Positions 1 through 10,050 are shown, counted from the first letter of the stretch. The stretch: DNA of 64,000 nucleotides from Pandoraea commovens (GCF_902459615.1 NZ_CABPSA010000002.1:496001-560000); one strand, 5' to 3'. Program-made: numbers and translations. Notes: generated by a model not told the origin, from the sequence alone.

Positions 1-1
1 C

Positions 2-1762
2 GTCGGGCCTGTGCTCGCCGCGCAGATGGGCTACCTGCCCGGCATGCTCTGGATTCTCGCGGGCGTGGTGTTCGCGGGCGCAGTGCAGGACTTCATGGTG
101 CTGTTCATCTCGACGCGTCGCGACGGCCGCTCGCTGGGCGATCTCGTGAAGTCCGAGCTCGGCATGATCCCTGGTGTGATCGCACTGTTCGGCGCGTTCC
201 TCATCATGATCATCATTCTCGCTGTGCTGGCGCTGATCGTCGTCAAGGCGCTCACCGGCTCGCCGTGGGGTACCTTCACGGTCGGTCTGACGATCCCGAT
301 TGCGTTGTTCATGGGGGTCTATACGCGCTTCATTCGTCCGGGCCGCATCGGCGAAGTTTCGATCATCGGCTTCGTGATGCTCATGGCGGCGATCTACTTC
401 GGCCAGAGCGTGCACGACAGCGCCACGCTGGCGCCGCTGTTCACCTTCGACGGCAAGCAACTGACGTGGATGCTGATCGGCTACGGCTTCGTGGCGTCGG
501 TGTTGCCGGTGTGGCTGCTGCTCGCACCGCGCGACTATCTGTCGACGTTCCTGAAGATCGGTACGATTCTGGCGCTCGCCATCGGTATTCTGGTCGTCGC
601 CCCCGAGCTGAAGATGCCTGCACTCACGCAGTTCGTCGACGGCAGCGGTCCGGTCTGGTCGGGCAAGCTGTTCCCGTTCCTCTTCATCACGATCGCGTGC
701 GGCGCCGTATCCGGCTTCCATGCGCTGATCTCGTCGGGCACCACGCCCAAGCTGCTCGACAACGAAGTCAACGCGCGCTTTATCGGTTACGGCGGCATGC
801 TGATGGAGTCGTTCGTCGCCATCATGGCGCTGGTGGCCGCGTCGGTGATCGACCCGGGCGTGTATTTCGCGATGAACAGCCCGGCAGCGGTGATCGGTAC
901 GACGCCGGAAGCCGTGGCGCAAGTCGTCTCGGGTTGGGGCTTCACGATCACGCCTGAGGTGCTGACCTCGACGGCGAAAGCGGTTGGCGAGAACACCATC
1001 ATTTCGCGCGCCGGTGGCGCACCGACGCTCGCCGTCGGCATGGCCCACATCCTGCATCAGGTGGTGGGTGGCGAAGCGATGATGGCGTTCTGGTATCACT
1101 TCGCGATTCTGTTCGAAGCGCTGTTCATTCTGACGGCCGTCGACGCAGGTACGCGCGCTGGCCGCTTCATGCTGCAAGACCTGCTCGGCACCTTCGTGCC
1201 GTCGCTCAAGCGCACGGAGTCGTTGCCCGCGAACCTGATCGCCACGGGCTTGTGCGTGGCGGCGTGGGGTTACTTCCTGTATCAGGGCGTGGTCGATCCG
1301 CTGGGCGGCATCAACACGTTGTGGCCGCTGTTCGGCATTTCCAACCAGATGCTCGCCGCCATCGCGCTGATTCTCGCGACCTGCGTGCTGTTCAAGCTCA
1401 AGCGCGAGCGCTTCGCCTGGGTGACGGTGTTGCCCACGCTGTGGCTGCTCGCCTGCACGCTCACCGCCGGGTGGCAGAAGATGTTCGACGCAGACCCGAA
1501 GGTCGGCTTCCTCGCGCACGCTGCGAAGTATCAGGCAGCGCTCGCCGAGGGCAAGCTGCTTGCCCCGGCCAAGTCGGTGGCACAGATGCAGCAGATCGTG
1601 TTCAACGACTATGTCGACGCGACGCTCGCGGGTGTGTTCATGTTCGTCGTGGTCGCGGTCGCGGTGTTCGGGGTACGCACCATCCTCATTGCGCGTCGGG
1701 AAAACAAGCCGACGGCCCAGGAAACGCCGTTCGAGCCGATGCCCTCCGGGCAGCAGGTCTGA
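2..1762 (+). CDS. cstA: Carbon starvation protein A, 5' end missing
   Basis: CstA-family inner-membrane transporter; in enterobacteria CstA and its relatives take up peptides or pyruvate. The frame is already open at base 2, so the gene begins outside the window; 586 residues are visible and roughly 100 N-terminal residues are missing compared with the usual length near 690. The visible part opens with the family segment [13 protein letters not shown], has many hydrophobic helices through the whole length and the conserved [10 protein letters not shown] segment late in the protein. It ends in a short hydrophilic tail. A small YbdD-type gene follows 38 bases downstream, the usual partner of cstA. 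The family call is secure; the substrate is not shown by the sequence. Confidence 0.93.
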   Translation, partial: VGPVLAAQMGYLPGMLWILAGVVFAGAVQDFMVLFISTRRDGRSLGDLVKSELGMIPGVIALFGAFLIMIIILAVLALIVVKALTGSPWGTFTVGLTIPIALFMGVYTRFIRPGRIGEVSIIGFVMLMAAIYFGQSVHDSATLAPLFTFDGKQLTWMLIGYGFVASVLPVWLLLAPRDYLSTFLKIGTILALAIGILVVAPELKMPALTQFVDGSGPVWSGKLFPFLFITIACGAVSGFHALISSGTTPKLLDNEVNARFIGYGGMLMESFVAIMALVAASVIDPGVYFAMNSPAAVIGTTPEAVAQVVSGWGFTITPEVLTSTAKAVGENTIISRAGGAPTLAVGMAHILHQVVGGEAMMAFWYHFAILFEALFILTAVDAGTRAGRFMLQDLLGTFVPSLKRTESLPANLIATGLCVAAWGYFLYQGVVDPLGGINTLWPLFGISNQMLAAIALILATCVLFKLKRERFAWVTVLPTLWLLACTLTAGWQKMFDADPKVGFLAHAAKYQAALAEGKLLAPAKSVAQMQQIVFNDYVDATLAGVFMFVVVAVAVFGVRTILIARRENKPTAQETPFEPMPSGQQV

Positions 1763-1800
1763 GCACGGCAGACGTTTTGACGCACAGCGGAGGACGCCCC

Positions 1801-1998
1801 ATGCTCGATGAAGTCGGTAAGGTCGGAAGGTATCTGGGACAGGCCATGCGATTGATGGTCGGCCTGCCCGATTACGACACGTATGTGGCGCACATGCAGG
1901 CCACGCATCCGGATCAGCCGGTCATGAGCTACGAGGCGTTCTTCCGCGAACGGCAGGAAGCGCGCTACGGTGGCAAGAGCGGTGGCCGCTGCTGCTGA
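1801..1998 (+). CDS. YbdD/YjiX family small protein (DUF466)
   Basis: A 65-residue protein with the short aromatic and acidic sequence typical of the YbdD/YjiX (DUF466) family, which is encoded next to cstA-type transporters and is thought to support them. The visible pattern [15 protein letters not shown] followed by [22 protein letters not shown] matches my memory of the family core, and the protein ends in a Cys-Cys pair. The ATG at 1801 is preceded by GGAGG at 1790-1794. A strong hairpin terminator lies about 60 bases after the stop, so cstA and this gene probably end one transcript. Confidence 0.85.
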   Translation: MLDEVGKVGRYLGQAMRLMVGLPDYDTYVAHMQATHPDQPVMSYEAFFRERQEARYGGKSGGRCC

Positions 1999-2054
1999 AC
2001 GAGACTGAGCATTCGAACGCGGCATCGATCACCCTTCGATGCCGTCGAGAATGA

Positions 2055-2087
2055 AAAACGCCCGGTGGAGATCCCACCGGGCGTTTT
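2055..2087. terminator. Bidirectional intrinsic terminator between the cstA operon and hemN
   Basis: A perfect 14-bp stem (2055-2068 with 2074-2087, loop AGATC) is flanked by A-run and T-run, so it can end transcripts from both sides. It sits between the convergent genes ybdD-like (+) and hemN (-). Confidence 0.9.
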
Positions 2088-2135
2088 GCTTTCATGCGAC
2101 GGCTTTGGTGACCCTGCGCCTGCGTTCTGTCGACG

Positions 2136-3686
2136 TCACATGACCTTGGCGCACCGCGCATTGGCGGCGCTGCGGCGGTAGCCGTCGAACACTTGCGCCA
2201 CCACACGCACGAGCAGGCGTCCGGCAGGCAGCACGCGCAATCCGTGCGCGTCGATGGCCACGAGCCCGTCTGCTGCGAGATCGGCCAGCTCGCCGAGTTC
2301 GGTCGCGAAGTATGCGACGAAGTCGATGTCGTGGGCATCTTCGATCGCGCTGAAATCCAGCGTCATATGACACATGAGTCGCGAGATGACATCGCGTCGG
2401 ATGTGGTCGTCCCGATCGAGTTGCACGCCGCGCGCAATCGCGAGACCGCCTGCGTCGATGGCGTCGTAATAAGTTTTGAGCGTCTTGGCATTCTGTGCAT
2501 AGCTGTCGCCCACACGACCGATGGCCGACATGCCCACACCGATGAGATCGCAATCGGCGCGCGTGCTGTAACCCTGGAAGTTGCGATGCAGCGTACCGGC
2601 CGCTTGCGCGAGCGCGAGTTCGTCGTCGGGGCGCGCGAAGTGATCCATGCCGATGTAGACGTAACCGGCGGCCGTCAGCCGCGCGATGATCGTTTGCAGC
2701 AGCGCGAGCTTTTCGGGGCCATCGGGCAGCGCGTCGGGCAGACAGCGCTGCATCTTGAATTGCTCGGGCAGATGCGCGTAGCTGAAGACCGACAAACGCT
2801 CCGGGGCCATCTCGATGACAGCATCGAGCGTGTTCGAGAAGGAGGCGGTCGTCTGATGCGGCAGGCCGTAGATCAGATCGAAATTGACCGACTTGAAGCC
2901 GCACTTGCGTGCCGCGTCCAACGTCGCTTCGACGAGCGCGCGCGGTTGCACGCGGTGAATCGCCTCCTGAACACGCGGATCGAAGTCCTGCACGCCGATG
3001 GAGAGCCGGTTGAAGCCGAGGGCACGTAGCGCACGAATCGACGCCGGTCCCGCGCTGCGCGGATCGATCTCGATGGCGTATTCGGCGCCGTCGTCGGGCG
3101 TCATCACGAAGTGACGGCTGATCGCGTCGACGAGCGAGGCGATCTGTTCCAGTGAGAGGAACGTCGGGGTGCCGCCGCCCCAGTGCATCTGTGCGAGCGT
3201 GCGGCCCGCGCCGAGCAACGACGCCTGACGCGTGATTTCCGCGTGAAGTCGTGCCACGTAGGCTTCTGCGTGTGAGCGATTGTTCGTCACGATCTTGGTG
3301 CACGCGCAGTAGAAGCACACCGTGTCGCAAAACGGCACGTGCAGATACAGCGAGACCGGGCGGCCGGTGCGCTTGGATTGCGCGGCGGCGCGGGCGTAGT
3401 CGCCGACACCGAAATCGTCGTGAAATTGCAGCGCGGTCGGATACGAGGTGTAGCGCGGTCCGTTCACGTCGTAACGACCGAGCAGACGTGCGTCGAACTG
3501 AACGGGACTGGCCGATGCCGGAGACGGCGACGCCGTGCGGGAAGATGCCGCTGCGCGGGACTGGCAGCGAGAGTGTCCGGGATCCTCTCCCAAACCGCGG
3601 GATGTGCAGCCCGGGCACGGTTTGCCGACATGCGGATCGTCAGGGGCGCTGGCGCAGGGCGTCGACAAAATGGGAAATGGGTTCAT
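2136..3686 (-). CDS. hemN: Oxygen-independent coproporphyrinogen III oxidase
   Basis: Radical-SAM enzyme that converts coproporphyrinogen III to protoporphyrinogen IX without oxygen, in heme synthesis in the cytoplasm. The CX3CX2C iron-sulfur motif is at C120, C124 and C127 (HVPFCDTVCFYC). It is followed by MHWGGGTPT, an SIGVQDF segment, the YGLPHQT segment and a HemN C-terminal domain. With the ATG at 3686 the product is 516 residues, about 60 longer than E. coli HemN (457). The extra N-terminus is Pro/Ser-rich with several Cys and may be partly untranslated; no closer good ATG was seen. A near-consensus Anr/FNR box lies 59-72 bases upstream, fitting oxygen control. Confidence 0.93.
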   Translation of the reverse strand: MNPFPILSTPCASAPDDPHVGKPCPGCTSRGLGEDPGHSRCQSRAAASSRTASPSPASASPVQFDARLLGRYDVNGPRYTSYPTALQFHDDFGVGDYARAAAQSKRTGRPVSLYLHVPFCDTVCFYCACTKIVTNNRSHAEAYVARLHAEITRQASLLGAGRTLAQMHWGGGTPTFLSLEQIASLVDAISRHFVMTPDDGAEYAIEIDPRSAGPASIRALRALGFNRLSIGVQDFDPRVQEAIHRVQPRALVEATLDAARKCGFKSVNFDLIYGLPHQTTASFSNTLDAVIEMAPERLSVFSYAHLPEQFKMQRCLPDALPDGPEKLALLQTIIARLTAAGYVYIGMDHFARPDDELALAQAAGTLHRNFQGYSTRADCDLIGVGMSAIGRVGDSYAQNAKTLKTYYDAIDAGGLAIARGVQLDRDDHIRRDVISRLMCHMTLDFSAIEDAHDIDFVAYFATELGELADLAADGLVAIDAHGLRVLPAGRLLVRVVAQVFDGYRRSAANARCAKVM

Positions 3687-4145
3687 GACGAGGCGCGTAA
3701 CAGTAGGAGATATTCGACTGTAGTCCTGCCGAGAACCGCGCGCCGTGACCTGCGTCAAACACCCCTGTCGGCGGCATGCCAGCCGCGTGAGACGCCTGCA
3801 ATGCGGGACGTCATTGCGCAAATTGCCGCATTGGAAGTGGATTCTTGCGTCGCGGTGCGCACGCGGCACGCCTGACGTGCACCGAAATCATTGCCGCGGC
3901 AGGCAATTTTTTGTCGTCTACGGTAAGCTAGCGCCTTATTGAAGTCCCCGCCGTGTCGACAGCCCTGGCGGCACGCGCGAGGCTCGCCCCGGAACCGCCG
4001 GGGCGGCGGTCCGACCGGTGCCCGCGGGTTTTAGCGAGTTTCCCCAGGTATCCGCAGTGCTGGCAGCTCGCCGGTCTGCCCATACGCGCATACGCCCATA
4101 TGCGCTTCTGCCGGAACGACGCGGCACATCACGATTGGAAACAAC
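3687..4145. other. 459-base intergenic region between divergent hemN and the LysR gene
   Basis: Holds the Anr/FNR-like box at 3745-3758 and a small stem-loop at 3890-3907 (ATTGCC, loop GCGGCA, GGCAAT) followed by six T, which looks like a weak forward terminator or leader hairpin. I see no convincing gene. The part from 3960 to 4140 is GC-rich and featureless apart from the lysR start region. Confidence 0.6.
3745..3758 (-). promoter_or_regulatory. Candidate Anr/FNR box upstream of hemN
   Basis: On the minus strand this reads TTGACGCAGGTCAC, one mismatch from TTGAYNNNNRTCAA. It lies 59-72 bases before the hemN ATG. If the box is centred near -41.5, transcription would start about 25 bases before the start codon. 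hemN is a classical Anr/FNR target, so the site is plausible but untested. Confidence 0.55.
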
Positions 4146-5105
4146 ATGGACCGTCTGCAATCGATGCGCGTTTTCGTCAAAGTGGCCGATAACGGGAGTT
4201 TCGCCCGTACGGCCGCCCAGATGGATCTGTCCGCCGCTGTGGTCACGCGGCACGTCGCAGAACTCGAATCGCACCTCGGCGTTCGCTTGCTCAACCGCAC
4301 CACCCGCAGCCTGTCGCTGACCGGCGCCGGGCAGGTGTATCTCGAACGCTGCCGGCAGATCATCGACGAAGTCGACGAGGCCGATGCCCTCATCTCCAGT
4401 GCGTCACGCGACCCCAAAGGCACTTTGAAGGTCGTGGCGCCCGTATCGTTCGGGGTGCGCAACCTTGCACCGCTGGTCAAGAAGTATCAGGAGCTGCACC
4501 CGAAGGTCGTGGTCGATCTTACGCTGACCGACAGGGCCGTCGACCTGGTCGAAGAAGGTTACGACTGCGGCATTCTGCTCACGCGCATGATCAACAGCGA
4601 AAGCCTGATTTCGCGTGTGCTCGCGGAGACGCGTGTGATGCTGTGCGCTTCGCCCGCTTATATCGCCGAACATGGCGAGCCGGTCACGCCGCAAGAGCTG
4701 GGCGAGCACGGCGTGCTGGGCTTGCCCAGCGAGTTCTGGAGCGACGACCGTGTGTTCGCCGGGCCGGACGGCGAGGTGCGTGTGCGCGTGCAGAACAAGC
4801 TCATCTGCAACAACACGGCGCTGCTGCGTCAGTCGGTGTTGCTCGGGCATGGGATTGCGTTCCTGCCGTCGTATCTGGTGGGTAACGATGTGCGCGACGG
4901 CGATCTCGTGGCGCTGATGCGCAACTATTCGCAGACGCCCATCGACGTCTCGCTCGTCTACCCGAGCCGCAAGTACCTGTCGGCAAAGACGCGTGGCTTC
5001 ATCGATCTGACGGTCGAGTACTTCCGCCAGAACGAAGGTATTTCGGCCGCCGAGCGCTGGGTGCCGCCCAAGATGTCGGCTCCCGCCACCGAAATTCAGA
5101 TGTAA
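4146..5105 (+). CDS. LysR-family transcriptional regulator
   Basis: A 319-residue LysR-type regulator. An N-terminal winged helix-turn-helix (residues 1-60, including SFARTAAQMDLSAAVVTRHV and RLLNRTTRSLSLT) is followed by the periplasmic-binding-protein-like effector domain (about 90-295). It resembles the CrgA/AaeR-like subgroup by its MDRLQSMRVFVKVAD start. The ATG at 4146 is the first of the conserved domain. It is divergent from hemN and followed by a terminator, so it is probably monocistronic. Neither neighbour reveals its target or inducer; autoregulation is usual for the family. Confidence 0.88.
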   Translation: MDRLQSMRVFVKVADNGSFARTAAQMDLSAAVVTRHVAELESHLGVRLLNRTTRSLSLTGAGQVYLERCRQIIDEVDEADALISSASRDPKGTLKVVAPVSFGVRNLAPLVKKYQELHPKVVVDLTLTDRAVDLVEEGYDCGILLTRMINSESLISRVLAETRVMLCASPAYIAEHGEPVTPQELGEHGVLGLPSEFWSDDRVFAGPDGEVRVRVQNKLICNNTALLRQSVLLGHGIAFLPSYLVGNDVRDGDLVALMRNYSQTPIDVSLVYPSRKYLSAKTRGFIDLTVEYFRQNEGISAAERWVPPKMSAPATEIQM

Positions 5106-5171
5106 CGCAGCCTGGCGCGGCGTTGGCGACCTTAGCGACGTTAGCGACATTAGCCGCTGGCTTCGGATAGC

Positions 5172-5208
5172 AAAACGGCCACTTCCGCGAGGAGGTGGCC
5201 GTTTTTTT
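5172..5208 (+). terminator. Intrinsic terminator after the LysR gene, also ending topB
   Basis: Stem of 15 bp with one G-T wobble (5172-5186 with 5191-5205, loop GCGA), followed by T residues on the plus strand and by a T-run on the minus strand. It lies between two convergent genes. Confidence 0.85.
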
Positions 5209-5255
5209 GTCTCGATCCGATGAGGCCGTCGGGCTTCATCGGAGGAGTGACGTAC

Positions 5256-7964
5256 TTAGAACGGTGCGTCGTCTTCGTCGAAGGCGGCATCGTCGGACTT
5301 CGACGCGGCCTTCTTGGTCGCCGGTTTGGCCTTGGCCGTCGTCTTCTTGGCGGCCGCCTTCTTGGCCGGTGCCTTGGAGGCTGCGGTCTTCGACGCCGTC
5401 TTGCGTGCCGGGGCGGCCTTCTCGTCGCCTTCGTCACCCTTCGCGTCGCCGTCGCCAGCCTTCGCTGCGGTCTTCTTCGGGGCTTTCGCCTCGAATTCGA
5501 AGCCGATCTTGCCGTCCTTCTGCTTGGCCAGATACGCCTTGAACGTGCGACCGGTGCGCGACGACTTGAAGTTCGTCAGCAAGTCCGTCTTGCCCTCGGT
5601 GAGCAGCTTGTGAATCTGCTCGCGCGTGATTTCCTGCTGGAGAATCACCTTGCCCGACGTGAAGTCGCAGGTCTTCGGATTCGCCACGGCGTTTTCGCAC
5701 ACGTAACGCATACCGTGCTCGAACACGCGCCCATTGCACTTCGGGCAATGACCGACCGGCTCCTGACCCGTGAAGTCCGGGGCTTCGCCATCCTCGTCGC
5801 CGTTGTCCTGACCGAAGTCGAATTCGAGCTTGTAGCCCATTTCGTCATCGGGGGAGAGCTTGATGATGGCCGAGAACGGACGTCCCATCTTGCTGCGGAA
5901 ACCCGACAGCGGTCCGATCGTCTTGTTCTGCAGCAACTCTTCGACTTCCGGGATTTCGAACTGACGTCCGCCCGGGATCTTCGAGATCGAGAAGTTGCAG
6001 TTCGTGCAGGCGAAACGGCGGTAGTTTTCCTTGACCACACCGCCGCAGTGCGGACACGGCGTCGTGAGCGTCGCGTAATCGCCGGGGATGGTATCGGAAT
6101 CGTATTCCTTCGCGCGCTTGACGATGGTCTGCGTCATTTGCGCGATTTCGTGCATGAACTCGTCGCGCTTGAGGCCGCCGCGCTCGATCTGCGAGAGCTT
6201 GGCTTCCCATTCGCCCGTGAGTTCCGGCAGCGTCAGTTCGTCCACGCCCAGGCCGCGCAGGAGCGTCATCAACTGGAACGCCTTGGCCGTCGGATGCAGC
6301 TCGCGGCCTTCGCGCACAAGGTACTTTTCCGTCAGCAAGCCTTCGATGATGGCCGCGCGCGTGGCCGGTGTGCCCAGACCCTTGCCTGCCATCGCTTCGC
6401 GCAACTCGCCGTCTTCCACGAGTTTGCCCGCGCCTTCCATGGCGGAAAGCAGCGTCGCTTCGCTGTAGCGCGCAGGCGGCTTGGTTTGCAGACCGACGGC
6501 CGCGACCTTGTCGACACCGACCTTTTCGTCCTTGGCGACCGGCACGAGATTCGGCTGGTCTTCCTTGGTGTCCTTTGCGTCCTTGCCGTCGTCAGCGCCT
6601 TCCTTGCCGTAGATGGCGAGCCATCCGGCCTGCACGAGCACCTTGCCTTCGGTCTTAAAGTGATGACCGACCACTTCCGTGATGCGGGTCGTCACCTGAT
6701 ACTCGGCGGCCGGGAAGAACACCGCCAGGAAGCGCTTGACCACGAGGTCGTACAGCTTCTGCTCCGGCTCGGAGAGGTTCTTCGGCGCTTGCAGCGTCGG
6801 GATGATGGCGAAGTGATCGCTGATCTTGCTGTTGTCGAAGATCCGCTTGTTCGGCTTGACCCAGCCCTTGTTCAGAACCTGATTGGCGAACTGATGATAG
6901 TTGTTGCTCTCCTTGAGTACCGCCATCGTTTCCTTGACGGTCTCCAGGTAGTCTTCCGGCAGCGCGCGTGCGTCGGTACGCGGGTACGTCAGCACCTTGT
7001 GCTTTTCGTACAGCGCCTGCGCCAGACCGAGCGTGTTCTTCGCGGAGAAACCGAAGCGGCTATTGGCTTCGCGCTGCAAGCTGGTCAGATCGAACAGCAG
7101 CGGCGAGAGCTGGCTCGACGGTTTCGATTCTTCCGTGACGGTGCCGTGCTTGCCACGCACCGCGGCGACGACCGACTCAGCGGCCGCCACGCTCCACAGA
7201 CGCGAATCGCGCTGCTCGGGATCGAATTCGTTGCGCTTGAAATTCGGGTCGAACCAGCGGCCTTCGTAGAAGCCTGCTGCGGCAACGAACTCGGCTTTGA
7301 CTTCCCAGTAGTCGCGCGACACGAACTTGCGAATCTTTTCTTCGCGCTCGACCACGATCGACAGGGTCGGCGTCTGCACGCGACCGACCGTCGTCAGGAA
7401 GAACCCGCCGCCCTTGCTGTTGAACGCCGTCATGGCGCGCGTGCCATTGATGCCGACCAGCCAGTCGGCTTCGGCACGGCTGCGCGCGGCGTCGGCCAGC
7501 GGGAGCATGTCGTTGTCGGTGCGCAGACGCTTGAAGCCGTCGCGAATCGATTGCGGCGTCATCGACTGAAGCCACAGACGCTGGACCGGTTGCTTGGCCT
7601 TCGCGTGCTGCGCGATCAGACGGAAAATCAGTTCCCCTTCGCGCCCCGCGTCACAGGCGTTGATCAGGACATCGACGTCCTTGCGCTTGATGAGGCGGGT
7701 GAGCACCTTCAGACGCGACTCGCTCTTGGCGATCGGTTTGAGGTCGAAGTGCGGGGGAATCACGGGAAGGTTGGCGAAGCTCCACTTGCCGCGTTTGACT
7801 TCATAGTCTTCCGGCGCGCCGATTTCGACGAGGTGGCCAACCGCCGACGAGACGACGTAATCGTCGTTCTCGAAGTACTCGTCATGCTTGGTAAAGCCGC
7901 CCAGCGCCCGCGCGATGTCATTCGCGACGGACGGTTTCTCGGCAATGATCAGAGCTTTTGACAT
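5256..7964 (-). CDS. topB: DNA topoisomerase III (type IA)
   Basis: Type IA topoisomerase that relaxes and decatenates DNA through a 5'-phosphotyrosine intermediate. The chosen ATG gives MSKALIIAEKPSVAND, the canonical toprim start. Toprim acidic residues lie in DAGREGE (105-111). The catalytic tyrosine is Y327 in LTYPRTDARAL, almost the same position as in E. coli TopB. Two C4 zinc-finger-like motifs follow (CPHC...CTNC and CPKC...CEN). The last ~80 residues form a Lys/Ala-rich tail (AKK, KKAAAKK, KPATKKAASK) ending in an acidic segment. The length of 902 residues exceeds the usual ~650, as is common in Burkholderiaceae. Confidence 0.93.
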   Translation of the reverse strand: MSKALIIAEKPSVANDIARALGGFTKHDEYFENDDYVVSSAVGHLVEIGAPEDYEVKRGKWSFANLPVIPPHFDLKPIAKSESRLKVLTRLIKRKDVDVLINACDAGREGELIFRLIAQHAKAKQPVQRLWLQSMTPQSIRDGFKRLRTDNDMLPLADAARSRAEADWLVGINGTRAMTAFNSKGGGFFLTTVGRVQTPTLSIVVEREEKIRKFVSRDYWEVKAEFVAAAGFYEGRWFDPNFKRNEFDPEQRDSRLWSVAAAESVVAAVRGKHGTVTEESKPSSQLSPLLFDLTSLQREANSRFGFSAKNTLGLAQALYEKHKVLTYPRTDARALPEDYLETVKETMAVLKESNNYHQFANQVLNKGWVKPNKRIFDNSKISDHFAIIPTLQAPKNLSEPEQKLYDLVVKRFLAVFFPAAEYQVTTRITEVVGHHFKTEGKVLVQAGWLAIYGKEGADDGKDAKDTKEDQPNLVPVAKDEKVGVDKVAAVGLQTKPPARYSEATLLSAMEGAGKLVEDGELREAMAGKGLGTPATRAAIIEGLLTEKYLVREGRELHPTAKAFQLMTLLRGLGVDELTLPELTGEWEAKLSQIERGGLKRDEFMHEIAQMTQTIVKRAKEYDSDTIPGDYATLTTPCPHCGGVVKENYRRFACTNCNFSISKIPGGRQFEIPEVEELLQNKTIGPLSGFRSKMGRPFSAIIKLSPDDEMGYKLEFDFGQDNGDEDGEAPDFTGQEPVGHCPKCNGRVFEHGMRYVCENAVANPKTCDFTSGKVILQQEITREQIHKLLTEGKTDLLTNFKSSRTGRTFKAYLAKQKDGKIGFEFEAKAPKKTAAKAGDGDAKGDEGDEKAAPARKTASKTAASKAPAKKAAAKKTTAKAKPATKKAASKSDDAAFDEDDAPF

Positions 7965-8125
7965 GACGTTAAGTAATGTTGAGGGGGTGTCGCCAGGCGA
8001 CATTCGTTGGCTTTATAACATATAGCCAATCCGGCGTTGCCGTCGGATCGGGCACAAGGCGTGCCTGAAAGCGGCACATCATAAGCGCGTCGCAAGCCGT
8101 CGGCAAGGGTGGGGCGGATGCGGAC

Positions 8126-8515
8126 TCACGCGGCCCGCAGGTGCTCGCGCAGCGCGGGGGCCGCGACCGTGGCGTTGCCCAGTACGTCGGCGTCGAGCAT
8201 ACGTTCGAGAATCCCGATGGCCGGCAGCACCGGGCCGAAGAAGCGGGCCTGACCGGCCGATTGCGGTGCATCCTGAACCAGTAATGTCGGGAAATTCTCG
8301 ATGTCGTGGTCGTCGAGCCAGTCGGCGTGCGTTTCGATGTCCACCCAGACGAAACATAGCTCGGGATGCTTCGCGGCCAGTTGCTCGAAGGTTTGCGCGT
8401 ATTCACGGCAGGTGCCGCACCACGCCGCGCACAGACAGGCCACGAGACGCGTGTTGCCCCCGGCCAGCGCGGCAGCCAGTGCAGAACGGTCGGCGACGGG
8501 ATCGAAAACGGGCAT
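8126..8515 (-). CDS. Thioredoxin-fold protein
   Basis: A 129-residue cytoplasmic protein with a thioredoxin-like redox motif WCGTC (C33, C36), then a DIETHADW segment and the cis-proline region NFPTLL. No signal peptide is visible. It lies between topB and dprA on the same strand, with gaps of 161 and 89 bases. It probably reduces or isomerises protein disulfides, but its partner cannot be inferred from position. Confidence 0.8.
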   Translation of the reverse strand: MPVFDPVADRSALAAALAGGNTRLVACLCAAWCGTCREYAQTFEQLAAKHPELCFVWVDIETHADWLDDHDIENFPTLLVQDAPQSAGQARFFGPVLPAIGILERMLDADVLGNATVAAPALREHLRAA

Positions 8516-8604
8516 GGTGTCGGTGATATCGGTTGCTGTGTTTTGGGGGTGACGGGCAGAAGCGCGTTGTTTGACCCTCGTGGCAGGACTTCAGCGGGCC
8601 GGCA

Positions 8605-10050
8605 TCAGTCGGCTAAAGTCAGTCGGCTGAACCGGCCGCCCGGCAGACGGGCGACATGGCCGCCGAGTTCCAGTGCGCCCAGTTGCGCCAGCACGTCAGC
8701 GATGCCGAGGCCAGTGCGCTCGCAGAGGGTGTCCGCGTTGACGGGATCATACCCCAGCGCCTTCAGAACCGCTGCCGTGCCCGCGTGGGCGTCTGTCGCT
8801 CCGACCGTGCTCATATCCGCTTTTGCCTGCTTCGGGCTCACGTGGACGCCCGGCAGGGCCGCTGCGTTCCCGTCATTGCCGCCTTGAGCGATCCGTTTGC
8901 CGTGCTCCGGCGTTTCGCTGCCCGCGCGGGCGGGTGAGGGCTGGCGTTGACGCTTGCGCTCGCCACGGGCGGCGCGTTCCGGGGCGGATGGCGTCATACC
9001 GAGGGCCTCCAGCACGTCGTCCGGCGAAGTGACGAGGGTCGCGCCGTCCCGAATGAGCACGTGACAGCCCTGACTGTGCGGCGAGTGGATCGATCCGGGC
9101 ACGGCAAGGACGTCGCGTCCTAGTTCACCGGCAAGGCGCGCTGTGATGAGCGAGCCGGATTGCGTGGTCGCTTCGATGACGACCGTACACCGGGCGAGTG
9201 CCGCGATGAGCCGGTTGCGACGGGGGAAGTGCTCGGGGCGGGGCGGTGTGCCGATCGGGAACGCGGACAGCATCAGGCCCCGTTCCGCGATCTGTTCGGC
9301 CAGTGCACGATGGCGCGTCGGGTAGACGATGTCCGCGCCGGTGCCGATGACCGCGCACGTGCCCCCGGACGTCTCCAGTGCGCCCTCGTGGGCCGCCGCG
9401 TCGATCCCGGCGGCGAGCCCCGACACGACGGCGACACCGGCGTCCCCCAGCACCCGGGCGAAGTGCCGTGCGTTGTCGCGTCCCTGCGGCGAGGCGCGAC
9501 GGCTGCCGACGATGGCCACGGCCCGTTCGCCGCCGTCTCCCGACCGGTTGGCCCGTGTCACGTCTCCCCGGCAGTACAGGACCGGCGGTGGGTCTCCGAG
9601 CGTCAGCAACGCGCGCGGATAGGCGGATTCGGACAAAGTGACGACGGCGCATCCCGGTCGATCCGCCCATTCGAGCGTGACGGCGATTTGCGTCGACAAT
9701 TCGGCAGACGTACGCGCCAGCAACCGCCCGACGACGTCTACCGGCACCACGTCGGACAACGCGCCGCGCGACGCCCCGAAGATCGCGTCGGGTGGACCGA
9801 AGGCGGCCAGCAGACGTCGGACCGCCGCGGCTGGCACACCCGGCGTGTGGCACAGGCGCAACCAGTCCTTGATTTCCTCTCGGTCTGCACCGATCTGTCC
9901 ATCAGGGTGCGTCGCCCCCAAGTGTGCGGAATTCTCGTTTTCCGCCGTGCAGGAATGGCTCGCGAGGCAGGCGGGGCGGGCGTCACGAGTGGCCAGGGGC
10001 GTGTCGGCCGCCAGCGTCGACGATAGCGCTATGCTAAAATTTTTCATCAT
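8605..10050 (-). CDS. dprA: DNA processing protein DprA
   Basis: DprA/Smf loads RecA on incoming single-stranded DNA during natural transformation. An N-terminal SAM-like segment (DWLRLCHTPGVPAAAVRRLL) is followed by the Rossmann-like DprA core (VGSRRASPQGRD, VVSGLAAGIDAAAHEGAL, PRRNRLIAAL, EATTQSGSLITARLA, VPGSIHSPHSQGCHVLIRDG). After a low-complexity linker comes a C-terminal winged-helix-like domain. The start is uncertain: the ATG at 10050 gives 481 residues with ~70 unusual residues before the first conserved segment, so a later alternative start (a TTG about 130 bases in) is possible. It is divergent from def. Confidence 0.9.
   Translation of the reverse strand: MMKNFSIALSSTLAADTPLATRDARPACLASHSCTAENENSAHLGATHPDGQIGADREEIKDWLRLCHTPGVPAAAVRRLLAAFGPPDAIFGASRGALSDVVPVDVVGRLLARTSAELSTQIAVTLEWADRPGCAVVTLSESAYPRALLTLGDPPPVLYCRGDVTRANRSGDGGERAVAIVGSRRASPQGRDNARHFARVLGDAGVAVVSGLAAGIDAAAHEGALETSGGTCAVIGTGADIVYPTRHRALAEQIAERGLMLSAFPIGTPPRPEHFPRRNRLIAALARCTVVIEATTQSGSLITARLAGELGRDVLAVPGSIHSPHSQGCHVLIRDGATLVTSPDDVLEALGMTPSAPERAARGERKRQRQPSPARAGSETPEHGKRIAQGGNDGNAAALPGVHVSPKQAKADMSTVGATDAHAGTAAVLKALGYDPVNADTLCERTGLGIADVLAQLGALELGGHVARLPGGRFSRLTLAD

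Noticed and set aside
5122-5157. Short TTAGCGAC-type repeats after the LysR gene
   Set aside because: Only two to three imperfect units of 9 bases in a spacer; too short to suggest a functional element or a CRISPR.
5220-7961. A 913-codon open frame on the plus strand opposite topB
   Set aside because: It is the antisense shadow of a GC-rich gene: Arg/His/Leu-rich composition with no domain. topB on the other strand has all catalytic motifs.
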